Below, in pieces: positions 16,814 to 25,464 of a stretch of 64,000 bases of DNA. The translations under genes were made by a program, and so were the position numbers. The notes beneath the pieces were generated by a model. That model was not told the origin of the DNA, ran no database searches, and saw only the letters and a program-made list of their open reading frames with translations. Source of the DNA: an uncultured Lachnospiraceae bacterium (lineage in GTDB: Bacteria; Bacillota; Clostridia; Lachnospirales; Lachnospiraceae); contig CACZBK010000005.1 of the NCBI GenBank assembly GCA_902779395.1, forward strand, positions 1 through 64,000, in the 5' to 3' direction. How positions within the stretch are numbered: the stretch's first letter is position 1; each line of letters starts with the position of its first letter.

Positions 16814-18643
16814 TCACTCTTCTCCGATCATAGGGATAAGCATGATCTTTTCCAGTTCCTCTCTGGGTAAAAACGGCGCAAGATCCTCAAGCGGAGGGGA
16901 TACCAGAGTTCCGTCTTCAAGTCTTTTGGTGCTGCTCTTAGGTTCCCATACCTGCTTCGTATCGGTAAAGATCTCGGTAAACACCGGCCCGTCAAGTTTT
17001 AATACCTTATCAACCACATCCTTCATTTCCGCATTACTGTGCGCAGAAAAATAACGGTAACCGAATGCTTCGGCTATCTTTTTAAATTCCGGGAAAGAAA
17101 GATCTCCGGATTCCGGCCCTATACCCACAAAATTCTTATTGAACAGATTCGTCTGTGTGATACGGATAGAGTGATATCCGCTGTTATTTATCAGAAAGAT
17201 CTTTATCGGCAGTCTGTTGGTCAATATGGTCTGCAGTTCCTGAAGATTCATCATAACAGAGCCGTCGCCCTCAAGACAGATCGTATTCCTGCGTCCGCCC
17301 CCTATGCAGGTACCGATCGCCGCCGGAAGTCCGTATCCCATAGATGCTACAGCGCTGTTATTAGCCATTCTGCTTCCCTTCTGAATGACGTACGCCTGGT
17401 TTCCGACAACACAGCAGGCTCCGTTCGAAACGGCAGTCAGGCTGTTTTGGGGCAATTGAGAACTGAGGTATCGGATGAAGGCGTATACATTTGCAGTTTC
17501 TCCGTTTTCTTCCCACTGACGCGGAAGCACCGCAGGATAGTTTTTCTTCCATCCCTGACATATTCCGATCCATTCTTCGCCTCTGAATACTTTTTCCTCC
17601 GCAGCCTTACCCAGTCTGGTAAGAAAATCTTTTGCATCTGCCCAGACAGGCATATCCACATGAAGTGTGGGCTTCTTTAACTCACCCTGATCTATATCGA
17701 CCATGATCACCTCTGCAGCTCTGGCCCAGGTTTTCCAATTATACCCCACCTGGCGGATAGAGATACGAGTACCCACTGCAAGTATAAGGTCTGCATTCTG
17801 TATAGCCCAGTTCCCCGGGCGATCCCCCATATTTCCCGCACGCCCCGTATAAAGGGGATGATCATCCTCGATCAGGTCTACCGCATTCCAGTAAGTAACA
17901 ACAGGAATATTAAGCTTTTCAAGAACAGTTCTGAATGCCTCATAGCCTCCTGATAAACGTATCCCGTATCCGGCATGGAACACGGGGCGCTTAGCCTTTC
18001 TGATCTTCTCAAGTACCTCCGCTATCACCTCATCCGAAACCTCGCCCGGAAGCTTATCATCATCTTCGGAAGGATCATATCCTTCAAGTTCATCCGTTTC
18101 AATTTCTCCGCCCTGATAGTTAACCGGTATGTCGATCCATACCGGTCCCGGACGCCCTGTTGTCGCCAGATGCCATGCCCTTTCAAGATGATAGCGGATG
18201 GTCTTCGGATCCTCTATCATCACTGCATACTTGGTCATGGGTTCCACAGATCTGACGATATCGTATTCCTGATCGCCCATTGCCCGCACCTGTGCACCGG
18301 CTTCTTTTAATGCATATCTGGCAGTCGTGTCGTAACGGACCTGCCCGCTGATCATAAACATGGGAATGGAATCCAGCCAGCCGCCGACCACGCCGGTAAG
18401 GGCATTTGTACCACCCGGTCCGGTGGTAACGCAGACAGCCGCAATACGGTTATCCAGCCGCGCATAAGCCTCCGCAGCGATGGCACAGGCCTGCTCATGA
18501 TGGTTATAGGTCACTTTCAACCCCGGATTATGTCCTATGGCATCATTAAGATGCATAGCGCCTCCGCCGACCACGCTGAAAACATCGGTAACCCCCCGCT
18601 TTACAAGAAACTCTGCTACATAATCTGCCAGTCTGATCTTCAT
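16814..18643 (-). CDS. ThDP-dependent enzyme of acetolactate-synthase type (YerE-like candidate)
   Basis: 609-residue thiamine diphosphate enzyme with the three-domain POX/AHAS architecture. The cofactor-activating glutamate is Glu50 in YNHHEQACA; the Mg-ThDP motif GDGSVMMN with NN about 28 residues later lies near residues 445-475; VCVTTGPGGTNAL and SGQ are typical of AHAS. The start at 18643 is preceded by GGTGGAGGGGG; the longer frame from 18667 would consume that site. It lies inside a CDP-dideoxysugar locus and no small AHAS subunit or ilv gene is near, so valine synthesis is unlikely. By analogy with YerE it may transfer a two-carbon unit from pyruvate to a CDP-4-keto-3,6-dideoxysugar. 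This is inference. Confidence 0.8.
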   Translation of the reverse strand: MKIRLADYVAEFLVKRGVTDVFSVVGGGAMHLNDAIGHNPGLKVTYNHHEQACAIAAEAYARLDNRIAAVCVTTGPGGTNALTGVVGGWLDSIPMFMISGQVRYDTTARYALKEAGAQVRAMGDQEYDIVRSVEPMTKYAVMIEDPKTIRYHLERAWHLATTGRPGPVWIDIPVNYQGGEIETDELEGYDPSEDDDKLPGEVSDEVIAEVLEKIRKAKRPVFHAGYGIRLSGGYEAFRTVLEKLNIPVVTYWNAVDLIEDDHPLYTGRAGNMGDRPGNWAIQNADLILAVGTRISIRQVGYNWKTWARAAEVIMVDIDQGELKKPTLHVDMPVWADAKDFLTRLGKAAEEKVFRGEEWIGICQGWKKNYPAVLPRQWEENGETANVYAFIRYLSSQLPQNSLTAVSNGACCVVGNQAYVIQKGSRMANNSAVASMGYGLPAAIGTCIGGGRRNTICLEGDGSVMMNLQELQTILTNRLPIKIFLINNSGYHSIRITQTNLFNKNFVGIGPESGDLSFPEFKKIAEAFGYRYFSAHSNAEMKDVVDKVLKLDGPVFTEIFTDTKQVWEPKSSTKRLEDGTLVSPPLEDLAPFLPREELEKIMLIPMIGEE

Positions 18644-18712
18644 CGATCCCCCTCCACCTTTCTGCAAAATACCCGCCGTATCTGCTCCGGCGGATCTGCC
18701 TTTTTTATTTTT

Positions 18713-19384
18713 TTAGTGAACATCCTCATTTTTCTGCGACTTTTCAAAGATCCGGGAAAGTTTTTCAGTATTCACCTCCGGAGCATCGCGCATATTTATG
18801 CTGTATACCCCTGCAAGCCTGTCTTTCAGGGCATCTCTCACCAGTTCGATATTTTTCTTTTTTATCCCAAGCAATTCCTCTCTTCTGCTTTGCGCCGCTT
18901 TTCTGTACCTGTCATCTTTTCGCCCGCGTCCAAGTATACGCTTCTCTGCACTTTTTATATCAATATCACAATATACAATATGATAGTCGTCAGCTATATC
19001 TTTAAACAGGCTGTCCCATATCAGATCAAGAGTATCAGGCCGGATACTGCTGTCATACGGAACCGATGTTATCAGCTGGACAAGGCCTTCATCCATTATG
19101 ATATCCTTATCACGGTTTTCATCCAATGCCTCTGAGAGTGCCAGGAGCTTATAAATATACTTGCGCGTACTGTGCCGGTAACAGGCTGCGTAAGCGAGGA
19201 TAGCCTTAAGCCTCTTTCTTTTTTTTCCTCTTCTGGTAATATAAAACAGAAAATGATCTATGTAAGTGTGCTTTCCGGTCCTTAAGAGCTCTTTTCGAGT
19301 CAAAAAGCTGATCCCTTTTGACCGAAGCCCTTCAACCACCGTGGTCTTTCCTCCACCGGGCAATCCGCATAGTTCGATGATCAT
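18713..19384 (-). CDS. P-loop kinase-like protein of polysaccharide locus
   Basis: Unnamed 223-residue protein with a Walker A motif GLPGGGKTT at residues 7-15 and a DEG segment (IIMDEGLVQL) that may act as Walker B. The C-terminal region has a lid-like charged stretch, RILGRGRKDDRYRKAA, as in small-molecule kinases. ATG 19384 is chosen: an AAGAGGG ribosome site precedes it, and the longer frame runs into the divergent flippase promoter. It lies 70 bases before the ThDP enzyme gene. Its substrate is unknown; a sugar, an alcohol or a nucleotide would all fit. Confidence 0.7.
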   Translation of the reverse strand: MIIELCGLPGGGKTTVVEGLRSKGISFLTRKELLRTGKHTYIDHFLFYITRRGKKRKRLKAILAYAACYRHSTRKYIYKLLALSEALDENRDKDIIMDEGLVQLITSVPYDSSIRPDTLDLIWDSLFKDIADDYHIVYCDIDIKSAEKRILGRGRKDDRYRKAAQSRREELLGIKKKNIELVRDALKDRLAGVYSINMRDAPEVNTEKLSRIFEKSQKNEDVH

Positions 19385-19417
19385 GGTAATATACCCTCTT
19401 AGCTGTTTTCCGTGACA

Positions 19418-19446
19418 TTGACACAATGATCTGATAATGCTAAAAT
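19418..19446 (+). promoter_or_regulatory. Flippase promoter (leaderless-type placement)
   Basis: -35 TTGACA (19418-19423), 17-base spacer, -10 TAAAAT (19441-19446). The first usable ATG is at 19455, only 8 bases after the -10, so transcription should start at or next to the start codon. Confidence 0.75.
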
Positions 19447-19454
19447 TTTCGGCT

Positions 19455-20711
19455 ATGAGCAAACGTAGCAAACCAGGGTTCTTAAATAATGTTTACTTCT
19501 TTTCCGTCCTGACCAGGATATATCTGATCCTGATCGGAATAGCCATTTCCGCACTGCAGATAAGCTTTCTGGGCAAAGAGCTCAACGGTCATCTGGGCTA
19601 TATCGCCAGTACTTCAACCCTGTTAAATAATGTCTTTGTTTTCGGGGTACATCAGGCATACAGTTATTATAAGAAAAGAAGTCCCGAAAATTTCAAAGAA
19701 TACTATCTTGGCAGCTGCCTGGTTTTATTCCTGATATACTGCTTCATTGCATTGACGGTATTCTTTTCTCTGTCTCTGGATTTTGACCTTTCGGTCATAA
19801 CCCTTTCCGTACCGCTTTTCTTCCTGTCGAGAGTACCCAAAAGCAGGAATATCATACTTATCGTAGTAAATACCCTTCTTATAGCTGTTTTGATCTGCAT
19901 GCATCTTTTCTTTCATGCATCATTCAGAAGCGTTGTCATCCTGGCCGTTTTTGAAAAGACCGCATCCCTCGTATTATATCTGTACAAGCTTCGCGTTCGT
20001 CCAAGGATCGACAGAAACTGCTTAACGCTTCTGTTTAAACTGATGAGTTTCGGCTTTTTCCCTATGATGGGACTTGTATTAAACAGCATAAATTACAGGA
20101 TCGACGTCGTCATGCTAAAAGCCCTGACCACGTACTCAAGCATAAGCGTCTATACAACAGGTGTCAATATATCGGAACAATGCTGGGCCATCCCGGATAC
20201 GATCCGTGACATTTTGCTGTCTAAACTCACAGACGGCAAGGATAAATCCGAAGTGCGCATGGTCCTTCGCGTTTCAAATACACTCACTTTGTTCATCCAG
20301 CTTGGCCTGCTGCTCCTTGGCCGCTTTATGATATACATACTTTACGGTCCGGACTACAATGATTCCTTCTGGGTCCTGACCATATCCATGCTCGGATCCT
20401 ACGGAATGATCTACACCAAGATGATCGTTGCGTATAACGTTGTGGAGGGCAGGCAGAAAACCTCTCTGGGATTCATGTTCATTACCGCCGCCCTGAACAT
20501 CATCGCAAACTATTTCCTTATACCGAAAATCGGGATCTTCGGTGCTGCCCTGGCAAGCGTTATCTCATATAATATCAGCGGACTTATGTTTATAGTATAT
20601 TTCAACAGAACAACCGGCTCACATATAAAGGATATGCTGTTCATCCGGAAAAAAGATATCGCCAATATCCTGAATATACTCAGATCGTCCTCCAAAAAAC
20701 AGGATCTATAA
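19455..20711 (+). CDS. Polysaccharide flippase (Wzx-like, MOP superfamily)
   Basis: Multi-helix membrane protein of 418 residues, with about 12 hydrophobic segments and a short basic N-terminus (MSKRSKPGFLNN). It resembles Wzx/PST flippases, which move undecaprenyl-linked repeat units across the membrane. The upstream ATG 19437 lies inside the promoter spacer and cannot be the start. No Shine-Dalgarno sequence precedes 19455. It runs divergently from the kinase gene, and its last 6 bases overlap the convergent nucleotidyltransferase-kinase gene. No Wzy-type polymerase was recognised in the window. Confidence 0.85.
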   Translation: MSKRSKPGFLNNVYFFSVLTRIYLILIGIAISALQISFLGKELNGHLGYIASTSTLLNNVFVFGVHQAYSYYKKRSPENFKEYYLGSCLVLFLIYCFIALTVFFSLSLDFDLSVITLSVPLFFLSRVPKSRNIILIVVNTLLIAVLICMHLFFHASFRSVVILAVFEKTASLVLYLYKLRVRPRIDRNCLTLLFKLMSFGFFPMMGLVLNSINYRIDVVMLKALTTYSSISVYTTGVNISEQCWAIPDTIRDILLSKLTDGKDKSEVRMVLRVSNTLTLFIQLGLLLLGRFMIYILYGPDYNDSFWVLTISMLGSYGMIYTKMIVAYNVVEGRQKTSLGFMFITAALNIIANYFLIPKIGIFGAALASVISYNISGLMFIVYFNRTTGSHIKDMLFIRKKDIANILNILRSSSKKQDL

Positions 20712-22223
20712 TAACTTCCATATCTCCTTTTTTATAGTAAGAAGCTCGTTTTCGTAATCCTGCTCAGCATCAATTTCTATTACCCTGGTCATCGGATAAG
20801 ATAATCCCTTAAGGCTCTCGATCTTGGTTCTGAAATATTCCTCATCTGTATGGGATGCTTTCCGTTCCATACATGTCTTCAATGATATATTCAGTCTGAA
20901 TATCACATCCGGATAGATCTTTTCCGTGATCTTAAGATCTTTGATCTCTTTTGCCGCAAGCCTCCTGATCCTGCTTCCGGCCATCTGCGCGGCATATTTC
21001 TTAAGCTTGATACCATCATTGATATTCTCTGACTCCAGCTGAGGAAAACGGTCAATTACACTTATCCCGCCATCCATGCGGTATCTGTTCATATTTATCA
21101 GCTTTATCTTATTATTATGTGCTACCGTACTTATTATTTCCGCTTCAATGCTCTTTATGATAAAACGTACCGGCTTATGTGTAAGCGACAGTTTTCTCTT
21201 ATCAGCAGTATCTTTTGCGCTCTCTGTATGTTCGCTTGTCCTCTTTTTGGGTGAAAGCTTTCCCCCGAACCTCAGGATGGTTTTCAGGAAACGTACTTTG
21301 GGGCTGTCTGCTCCATCTCCGGTACCAAGATATATCTTTTCGGTTTCGATCTTTTTTGACAGCCATTTGTATATATTATCAACGGTAGTAGATTTTCCGG
21401 ACCCGTCTACACCCACAAAAGCAACCGATATGCCGCCCTTTTCACCGACTTTCTTTCTGACTCTTTTTTCCCGTTTATTCCTGCTGTATTCAGCTTCGCA
21501 TTTTAATGCCCTGATGATCGCGCTGAATTCACCGCATCTTTCAGATTCCTTATAATACCTGCGCAGCATATGGTTGAGTCTCCTGAAGGCCCCGGTCTCC
21601 ATTTTCCCTGCGTTGATAATATCCGACATCTGTTCAGCTGCTTCCGCCGGATATATCCGGCTGCATTTTTCCTTAAATATCTTCTGATCCAGCCTTTCAA
21701 GCAGATAATCAAATTCTTTTTTATACGCCTCAGACATTTTAAATCCGGCAAGAGTGTAGCGTATCCGTTTATCGATATTGGTTTTCAGTATGATCCTGCT
21801 CAGCAGAAGGATCATCTCACACTCGGGAATAGGCATTCTGATCCCATGATCCTGATCGATATAAGTGTTGTCGAGCAGCATGGGAAACCAGCTGAGCTTA
21901 TACTGCTTTACGTGTACGGTCCCGGTAAGCAGCTGATAATGAAGATGCATATGATATATGATACCGCTCTTATCATCAAAGATCAGCCAGTTCTGGATCC
22001 CGGGATAATTATTCAATACCGGAGACTCAAAACGCCTGGCTCCGAAAGATATGAGGATTTCTGTGACGGCACTCTGCCTGTCTCTGTCCGCAAGTATATC
22101 AAAGTCGGATCTGCCTTCGAAGCTTTCATCTATATGCTGATTACTTTTAAAATGACAATATCTGATCCCTTCTTCTTCAAACCTGTCGAAGATCAGATTC
22201 ATAACAGTCACAGATCTATCCAT
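20706..22223 (-). CDS. Nucleotidyltransferase-like / thymidylate-kinase-like fusion protein
   Basis: 505-residue two-domain protein. The N-terminal half (~1-230) has a nucleotidyltransferase-like pattern, SNQHIDESF followed by GRSDFDILAD (~37-46). The C-terminal half is a P-loop kinase with GVDGSGKST (271-279), as in thymidylate kinases, a DRF segment (VIDRFPQLES), and a C-terminal RLNISLKTCMERK pattern typical of the LID/adenine region. A basic stretch joins the halves. Fusions of this kind occur in polysaccharide loci, but I know of no assigned reaction; phosphorylation of a glycan or sugar is a plausible guess. GGGGAG precedes the start. Confidence 0.75.
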   Translation of the reverse strand: MDRSVTVMNLIFDRFEEEGIRYCHFKSNQHIDESFEGRSDFDILADRDRQSAVTEILISFGARRFESPVLNNYPGIQNWLIFDDKSGIIYHMHLHYQLLTGTVHVKQYKLSWFPMLLDNTYIDQDHGIRMPIPECEMILLLSRIILKTNIDKRIRYTLAGFKMSEAYKKEFDYLLERLDQKIFKEKCSRIYPAEAAEQMSDIINAGKMETGAFRRLNHMLRRYYKESERCGEFSAIIRALKCEAEYSRNKREKRVRKKVGEKGGISVAFVGVDGSGKSTTVDNIYKWLSKKIETEKIYLGTGDGADSPKVRFLKTILRFGGKLSPKKRTSEHTESAKDTADKRKLSLTHKPVRFIIKSIEAEIISTVAHNNKIKLINMNRYRMDGGISVIDRFPQLESENINDGIKLKKYAAQMAGSRIRRLAAKEIKDLKITEKIYPDVIFRLNISLKTCMERKASHTDEEYFRTKIESLKGLSYPMTRVIEIDAEQDYENELLTIKKEIWKLL

Positions 22224-22341
22224 TTATACTCCCCAGTGCGTAGTTCTGAAAGAATACCCGCGAAATGCGGATCATCCTATGAAAGATACCATAAAAACCA
22301 CTTTTTTTCAATCTATCCCCCAATCTTTTTGGCTCTTCTTC

Positions 22342-22370
22342 TTGAAAGCATACCGCAAAATATCTATAAT
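22342..22370 (+). promoter_or_regulatory. Promoter of Stealth gene
   Basis: -35 TTGAAA (22342-22347), 17-base spacer, -10 TATAAT (22365-22370), 34 bases before the chosen start. Confidence 0.8.
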
Positions 22371-22404
22371 ACTTTTTATATATCTACACAATATGGAGAA
22401 GCTT

Positions 22405-23412
22405 ATGCATGATATAGATTTTGTTATCACATATTTAGACGGGAACGATCCCTCATGGCAGGAAGAACGCAATAAATACTCTGCTCCCGCTAATGCTGAT
22501 GCCGGTGCTAACCGTTACCGCGACTGGGACAATCTTAAATACCTTTTTCGCGGATTTGAACGTTTTACACCATGGGTAAGGAAGATACATTTTGTCACCT
22601 GCGGTCATGTTCCTTCATGGCTTAACACTTCTCACCCGAAAATAAACATTGTAAGACACAGTGATTATATCCCCTCTCAATGGCTCCCCACCTTCAGCAG
22701 CCGCTGTATTGACATGAACCTTCACCGTATAAAGGATCTGGCAGAGCACTTTGTGTATTTTAACGATGATATGTTTCCGGTTTCACCCTGCGGGAAAAAT
22801 GTTTTTTTCAAAAACGGTCTTCCCTGTGATTCGGCAATACTTGAACCCTCTATACTCAAGACCCGCTCCTGTGCCGGTCTTTATCTGTCCCCTCTTGTCG
22901 GAACAGCACTTATCAACAAACATTTCAAAAAGAACCGGGTCATACTTAAAAACCCCTTGAAATGGTTCAATCCCGTATACGGCAAATTTAACATAGAAAC
23001 GCTTTTACTTATGCCTTATTCCGAATTTGCCGGCTTCAGGCCCATTCATCTTCCATATTCCTATTTAAAAAGCAGCTACAAAACCGTTTGGAAAAAAGAG
23101 CCCGAACTCTGTTCCCTGGCATCGTCGCACAGATTCCGGGTACCGGATGACCTTAATCACCTGATCTTTTCCTACTGGCAGTTTGCAACAGGGCACTTTT
23201 CCCCCCGTTCCTCTTCCATCGGAAAAGGCTTGTATATAAGAACTGTTAAAGATGCAAAAAAAGCCGCTGATATCCTGCGGCATTCAAAGTATAAACTGAT
23301 CTGTTTAAATGATAATATTGATGATGCGTCCGAAGCGGAAACTATTATGGAGATCGTTAACGGCGCTCTCGAAAAACTCTTCCCCCAAAGATCATCCTTT
23401 GAGCTTATCTGA
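22405..23412 (+). CDS. Stealth-family sugar-phosphate transferase
   Basis: 335-residue member of the Stealth family (relatives: bacterial CpsY-type capsule hexose-1-phosphate transferases and the human GlcNAc-1-phosphotransferase). CR1 is IDFVITYLDGNDPSW at the N-terminus; CR2 runs from RYRDWDNLKYLFRGFE through WVRKIHFVTCGHVPSWL to FVYFNDDMFP; later blocks follow. The enzyme is expected to form phosphodiester links from UDP-sugars in a capsule or wall polymer. ATG 22405 is chosen because GGAG lies 6 bases upstream; ATG 22393 contains that site. The 3' end overlaps convergent tagD by 21 bases. Confidence 0.9.
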   Translation: MHDIDFVITYLDGNDPSWQEERNKYSAPANADAGANRYRDWDNLKYLFRGFERFTPWVRKIHFVTCGHVPSWLNTSHPKINIVRHSDYIPSQWLPTFSSRCIDMNLHRIKDLAEHFVYFNDDMFPVSPCGKNVFFKNGLPCDSAILEPSILKTRSCAGLYLSPLVGTALINKHFKKNRVILKNPLKWFNPVYGKFNIETLLLMPYSEFAGFRPIHLPYSYLKSSYKTVWKKEPELCSLASSHRFRVPDDLNHLIFSYWQFATGHFSPRSSSIGKGLYIRTVKDAKKAADILRHSKYKLICLNDNIDDASEAETIMEIVNGALEKLFPQRSSFELI

Positions 23413-23802
23413 GACCGCCATGTCCCTCTTTATCTGAGTAGAACTGATCTCGGGAGTACGCGTCAGATAGACCACTTCCACGCCTTCTTCCTTAAGGAAA
23501 TCAAACTTTCCTTCCCAGTCATCACCTATGACAAAGGTATCTATATGGTATTCATGAACATCTGTCTTCTTCTGCTCCCAGCTTTCCTCGGGTATCACCA
23601 GATCCACATATCTGATAGATTCAAGCAGACTTTTTCGCTGTTCATATGAAAAATAACAATGCTTATTCTTTTCAACACTGTTAAATTCATCCGTAGAAAG
23701 CGCCACTATAAGATAATCTCCCAGTTCCTTTGCTCTCTTTAAGAGTGCTATATGACCGTAATGCAAAAGGTCAAAAGTCCCGTACGTGATAACTCTTTTC
23801 AT
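23392..23802 (-). CDS. tagD: Glycerol-3-phosphate cytidylyltransferase
   Basis: 136 residues, the usual length for TagD. It makes CDP-glycerol from CTP and glycerol 3-phosphate for teichoic acid or related polymers. The HxGH nucleotide motif is HYGH at 14-17 within YGTFDLLHYGH, and the second signature is RTPEISSTQIK at ~114-124, in place of the usual RTxGISTTxIK. It overlaps licD by 1 base and is the last gene of the rfbF-licD-tagD end of the long operon. A related ethanolamine- or ribitol-type transferase cannot be excluded. Confidence 0.9.
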   Translation of the reverse strand: MKRVITYGTFDLLHYGHIALLKRAKELGDYLIVALSTDEFNSVEKNKHCYFSYEQRKSLLESIRYVDLVIPEESWEQKKTDVHEYHIDTFVIGDDWEGKFDFLKEEGVEVVYLTRTPEISSTQIKRDMAVSDKLKG

Positions 23803-24674
23803 CAGGCTTTATCCTTTCCGATAAGTTCCATAGAGATAAAATGTTCCGGATAACGCTTATCTTCCGGCGGAAGGGCCATATAATCACCGTAGATCATATT
23901 AAGCTCCTGCTTTGCTCCTTTGGGACAGGGAAAACCCTTATCCCTTATCTTTCCAAGCACCCTGCGCTTAAACCATTTTTTAGGATATATCCTGCCCCAG
24001 TAAGGAAGTCTCTGCTGATCGTTAGATATAAACCACCCGCCTGATCCGCTCCTGCCCATTGAAGCTATATATTCATACAATCCTGCCAGTTTACGCAGAG
24101 GTATCATCTTTCCTATGGCCGGCAATATATATGCACCTATCTTATGGAGCCCGCTGTATTTCGCATGATCTATAAACGGCCTGTGCCCCATAGCCAGCGC
24201 ATATATGATCCTCAACGCCATTAACTGTGCTTTAAAATGCGACGATACATTATCGAATACGAAAAGGTCTACTCCCGGATGGGAGTATCTCCCGTTATAA
24301 TAATCATCGTCCGCCTTAAGATTATGTATTGTCACGGATTCATCTACTACTCTTGATATAAAATCAAAGAACTCAGGATAGTCCCTGTAGTCAACCACTT
24401 TAAGTTCCTCACGTTTAGTCGATGAAGGAAATATCTTAAGGAAACGTTCGTAATCCGGGCGTGCAAATACTATATCCACATCATCATCCCACGGAATAAA
24501 ATCCCCGTGTCTGAGCGCACCCAGGAGAGTCCCCGCAAGCAGATAGTAACGTATCCCGTTCTCGCTGCACACCCTGTCGATCTCACAGAGCATATCATAA
24601 TTAACATCATGTATATGCTTAAGATAATCCTCTATCGCTTTTTTATTTTCCTCATTGATTTCCATGACCAACAT
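23802..24674 (-). CDS. LicD-family phosphotransferase
   Basis: 290 residues with the LicD signature near residues 48-68: YYLLAGTLLGALRHGDF then IPWDDDVDI, whose aspartates bind metal. LicD proteins attach phosphocholine or other phospho-alcohols to cell-surface glycans from CDP-linked donors. Here the donor made by the adjacent TagD would be CDP-glycerol, which suggests glycerol-phosphate decoration. The start overlaps the end of rfbF by 23 bases (14 if ATG 24665 is used). Confidence 0.9.
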   Translation of the reverse strand: MLVMEINEENKKAIEDYLKHIHDVNYDMLCEIDRVCSENGIRYYLLAGTLLGALRHGDFIPWDDDVDIVFARPDYERFLKIFPSSTKREELKVVDYRDYPEFFDFISRVVDESVTIHNLKADDDYYNGRYSHPGVDLFVFDNVSSHFKAQLMALRIIYALAMGHRPFIDHAKYSGLHKIGAYILPAIGKMIPLRKLAGLYEYIASMGRSGSGGWFISNDQQRLPYWGRIYPKKWFKRRVLGKIRDKGFPCPKGAKQELNMIYGDYMALPPEDKRYPEHFISMELIGKDKA

Positions 24675-25464
24675 TACTCCACTTCATCCATGGTGCCTTA
24701 CCGTCACTGACAAGCTTATCGAGCTTTTCCATCTCACGCTTTGTATCCATGCAGCCCCAATAACCGTCGTAACGATAAGCCTGCAGCTGTCCCTCCGCTG
24801 CCAGACGGTTTAGCGTATCCTTTTCGAGTACTGTTCCATCACCGTCGATATAATCGAATATCTCAGGTTCAAATACCATATAACCCACATTGATACGCGA
24901 AGAATCTTCCACATCCTTCTCACGGAAACTACTTACAATGCTGCTCTCTTCCTCAATGTCCAGTACACCGAAACGCTGACCTATAGCCACAGCGGTAAGA
25001 GTAGCTATTTTTCCTTTTTCGCGATGATATTCAAGAAGTTTATTTATGTCAAGATCGCTGACTCCGTCGCCATAGGTCATGAAAAAACTGTTATTTCCGA
25101 TATAAGGCTGAATACGCTTTATACGGCCGCCGGTCATGGTATCCAGACCGGTATCCACTATCGTTACCTTCCAGGGCTCCGCCACATTGGTATGAACCTC
25201 CATCCTCCCACCATCAGAAAAATCGAAGGTCACATCCGAATTATGCAGATAATAATTCGCAAACCACTCCTTTATCACATGCTGCTTATATCCGGCACAG
25301 ATGATAAAATCGTTAAATCCATGATATGAGTACTCTTTCATTATATGCCAGAGGATAGGCTTACCGCCTATCTCTATCATGGGCTTTGGTTTTAAATGAC
25401 TTTCTTCACTTATCCTGGTGCCGTAACCCCCGGCAAGGATCACTACCTTCATATTATCACTCAT
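24652..25464 (-). CDS. rfbF: Glucose-1-phosphate cytidylyltransferase
   Basis: Makes CDP-glucose, the entry point for RfbG and RfbH. The protein has 270 residues from ATG 25464. The pyrophosphorylase signature GGYGTRISEESHLKPKP includes the Glu-Glu-Ser pattern typical of RfbF rather than RfbA. It also has YGDGVSDLDINKLLEYH and a C-terminal YWGCMDTKRE. ATG 25470 and 25452 are alternative starts. The start overlaps the cinA stop, so rfbF is translated as part of the housekeeping operon although its partner enzymes are in a separate operon 13 kb away. Confidence 0.95.
   Translation of the reverse strand: MSDNMKVVILAGGYGTRISEESHLKPKPMIEIGGKPILWHIMKEYSYHGFNDFIICAGYKQHVIKEWFANYYLHNSDVTFDFSDGGRMEVHTNVAEPWKVTIVDTGLDTMTGGRIKRIQPYIGNNSFFMTYGDGVSDLDINKLLEYHREKGKIATLTAVAIGQRFGVLDIEEESSIVSSFREKDVEDSSRINVGYMVFEPEIFDYIDGDGTVLEKDTLNRLAAEGQLQAYRYDGYWGCMDTKREMEKLDKLVSDGKAPWMKWSNVGHGNQ

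Noticed and set aside
16814..18643. Catabolic or biosynthetic acetolactate synthase (IlvB) for valine
   Set aside because: No small subunit, ilvC or ilvD nearby, and the gene is embedded in a CDP-deoxysugar locus; kept as a ThDP enzyme with a sugar role as hypothesis only.
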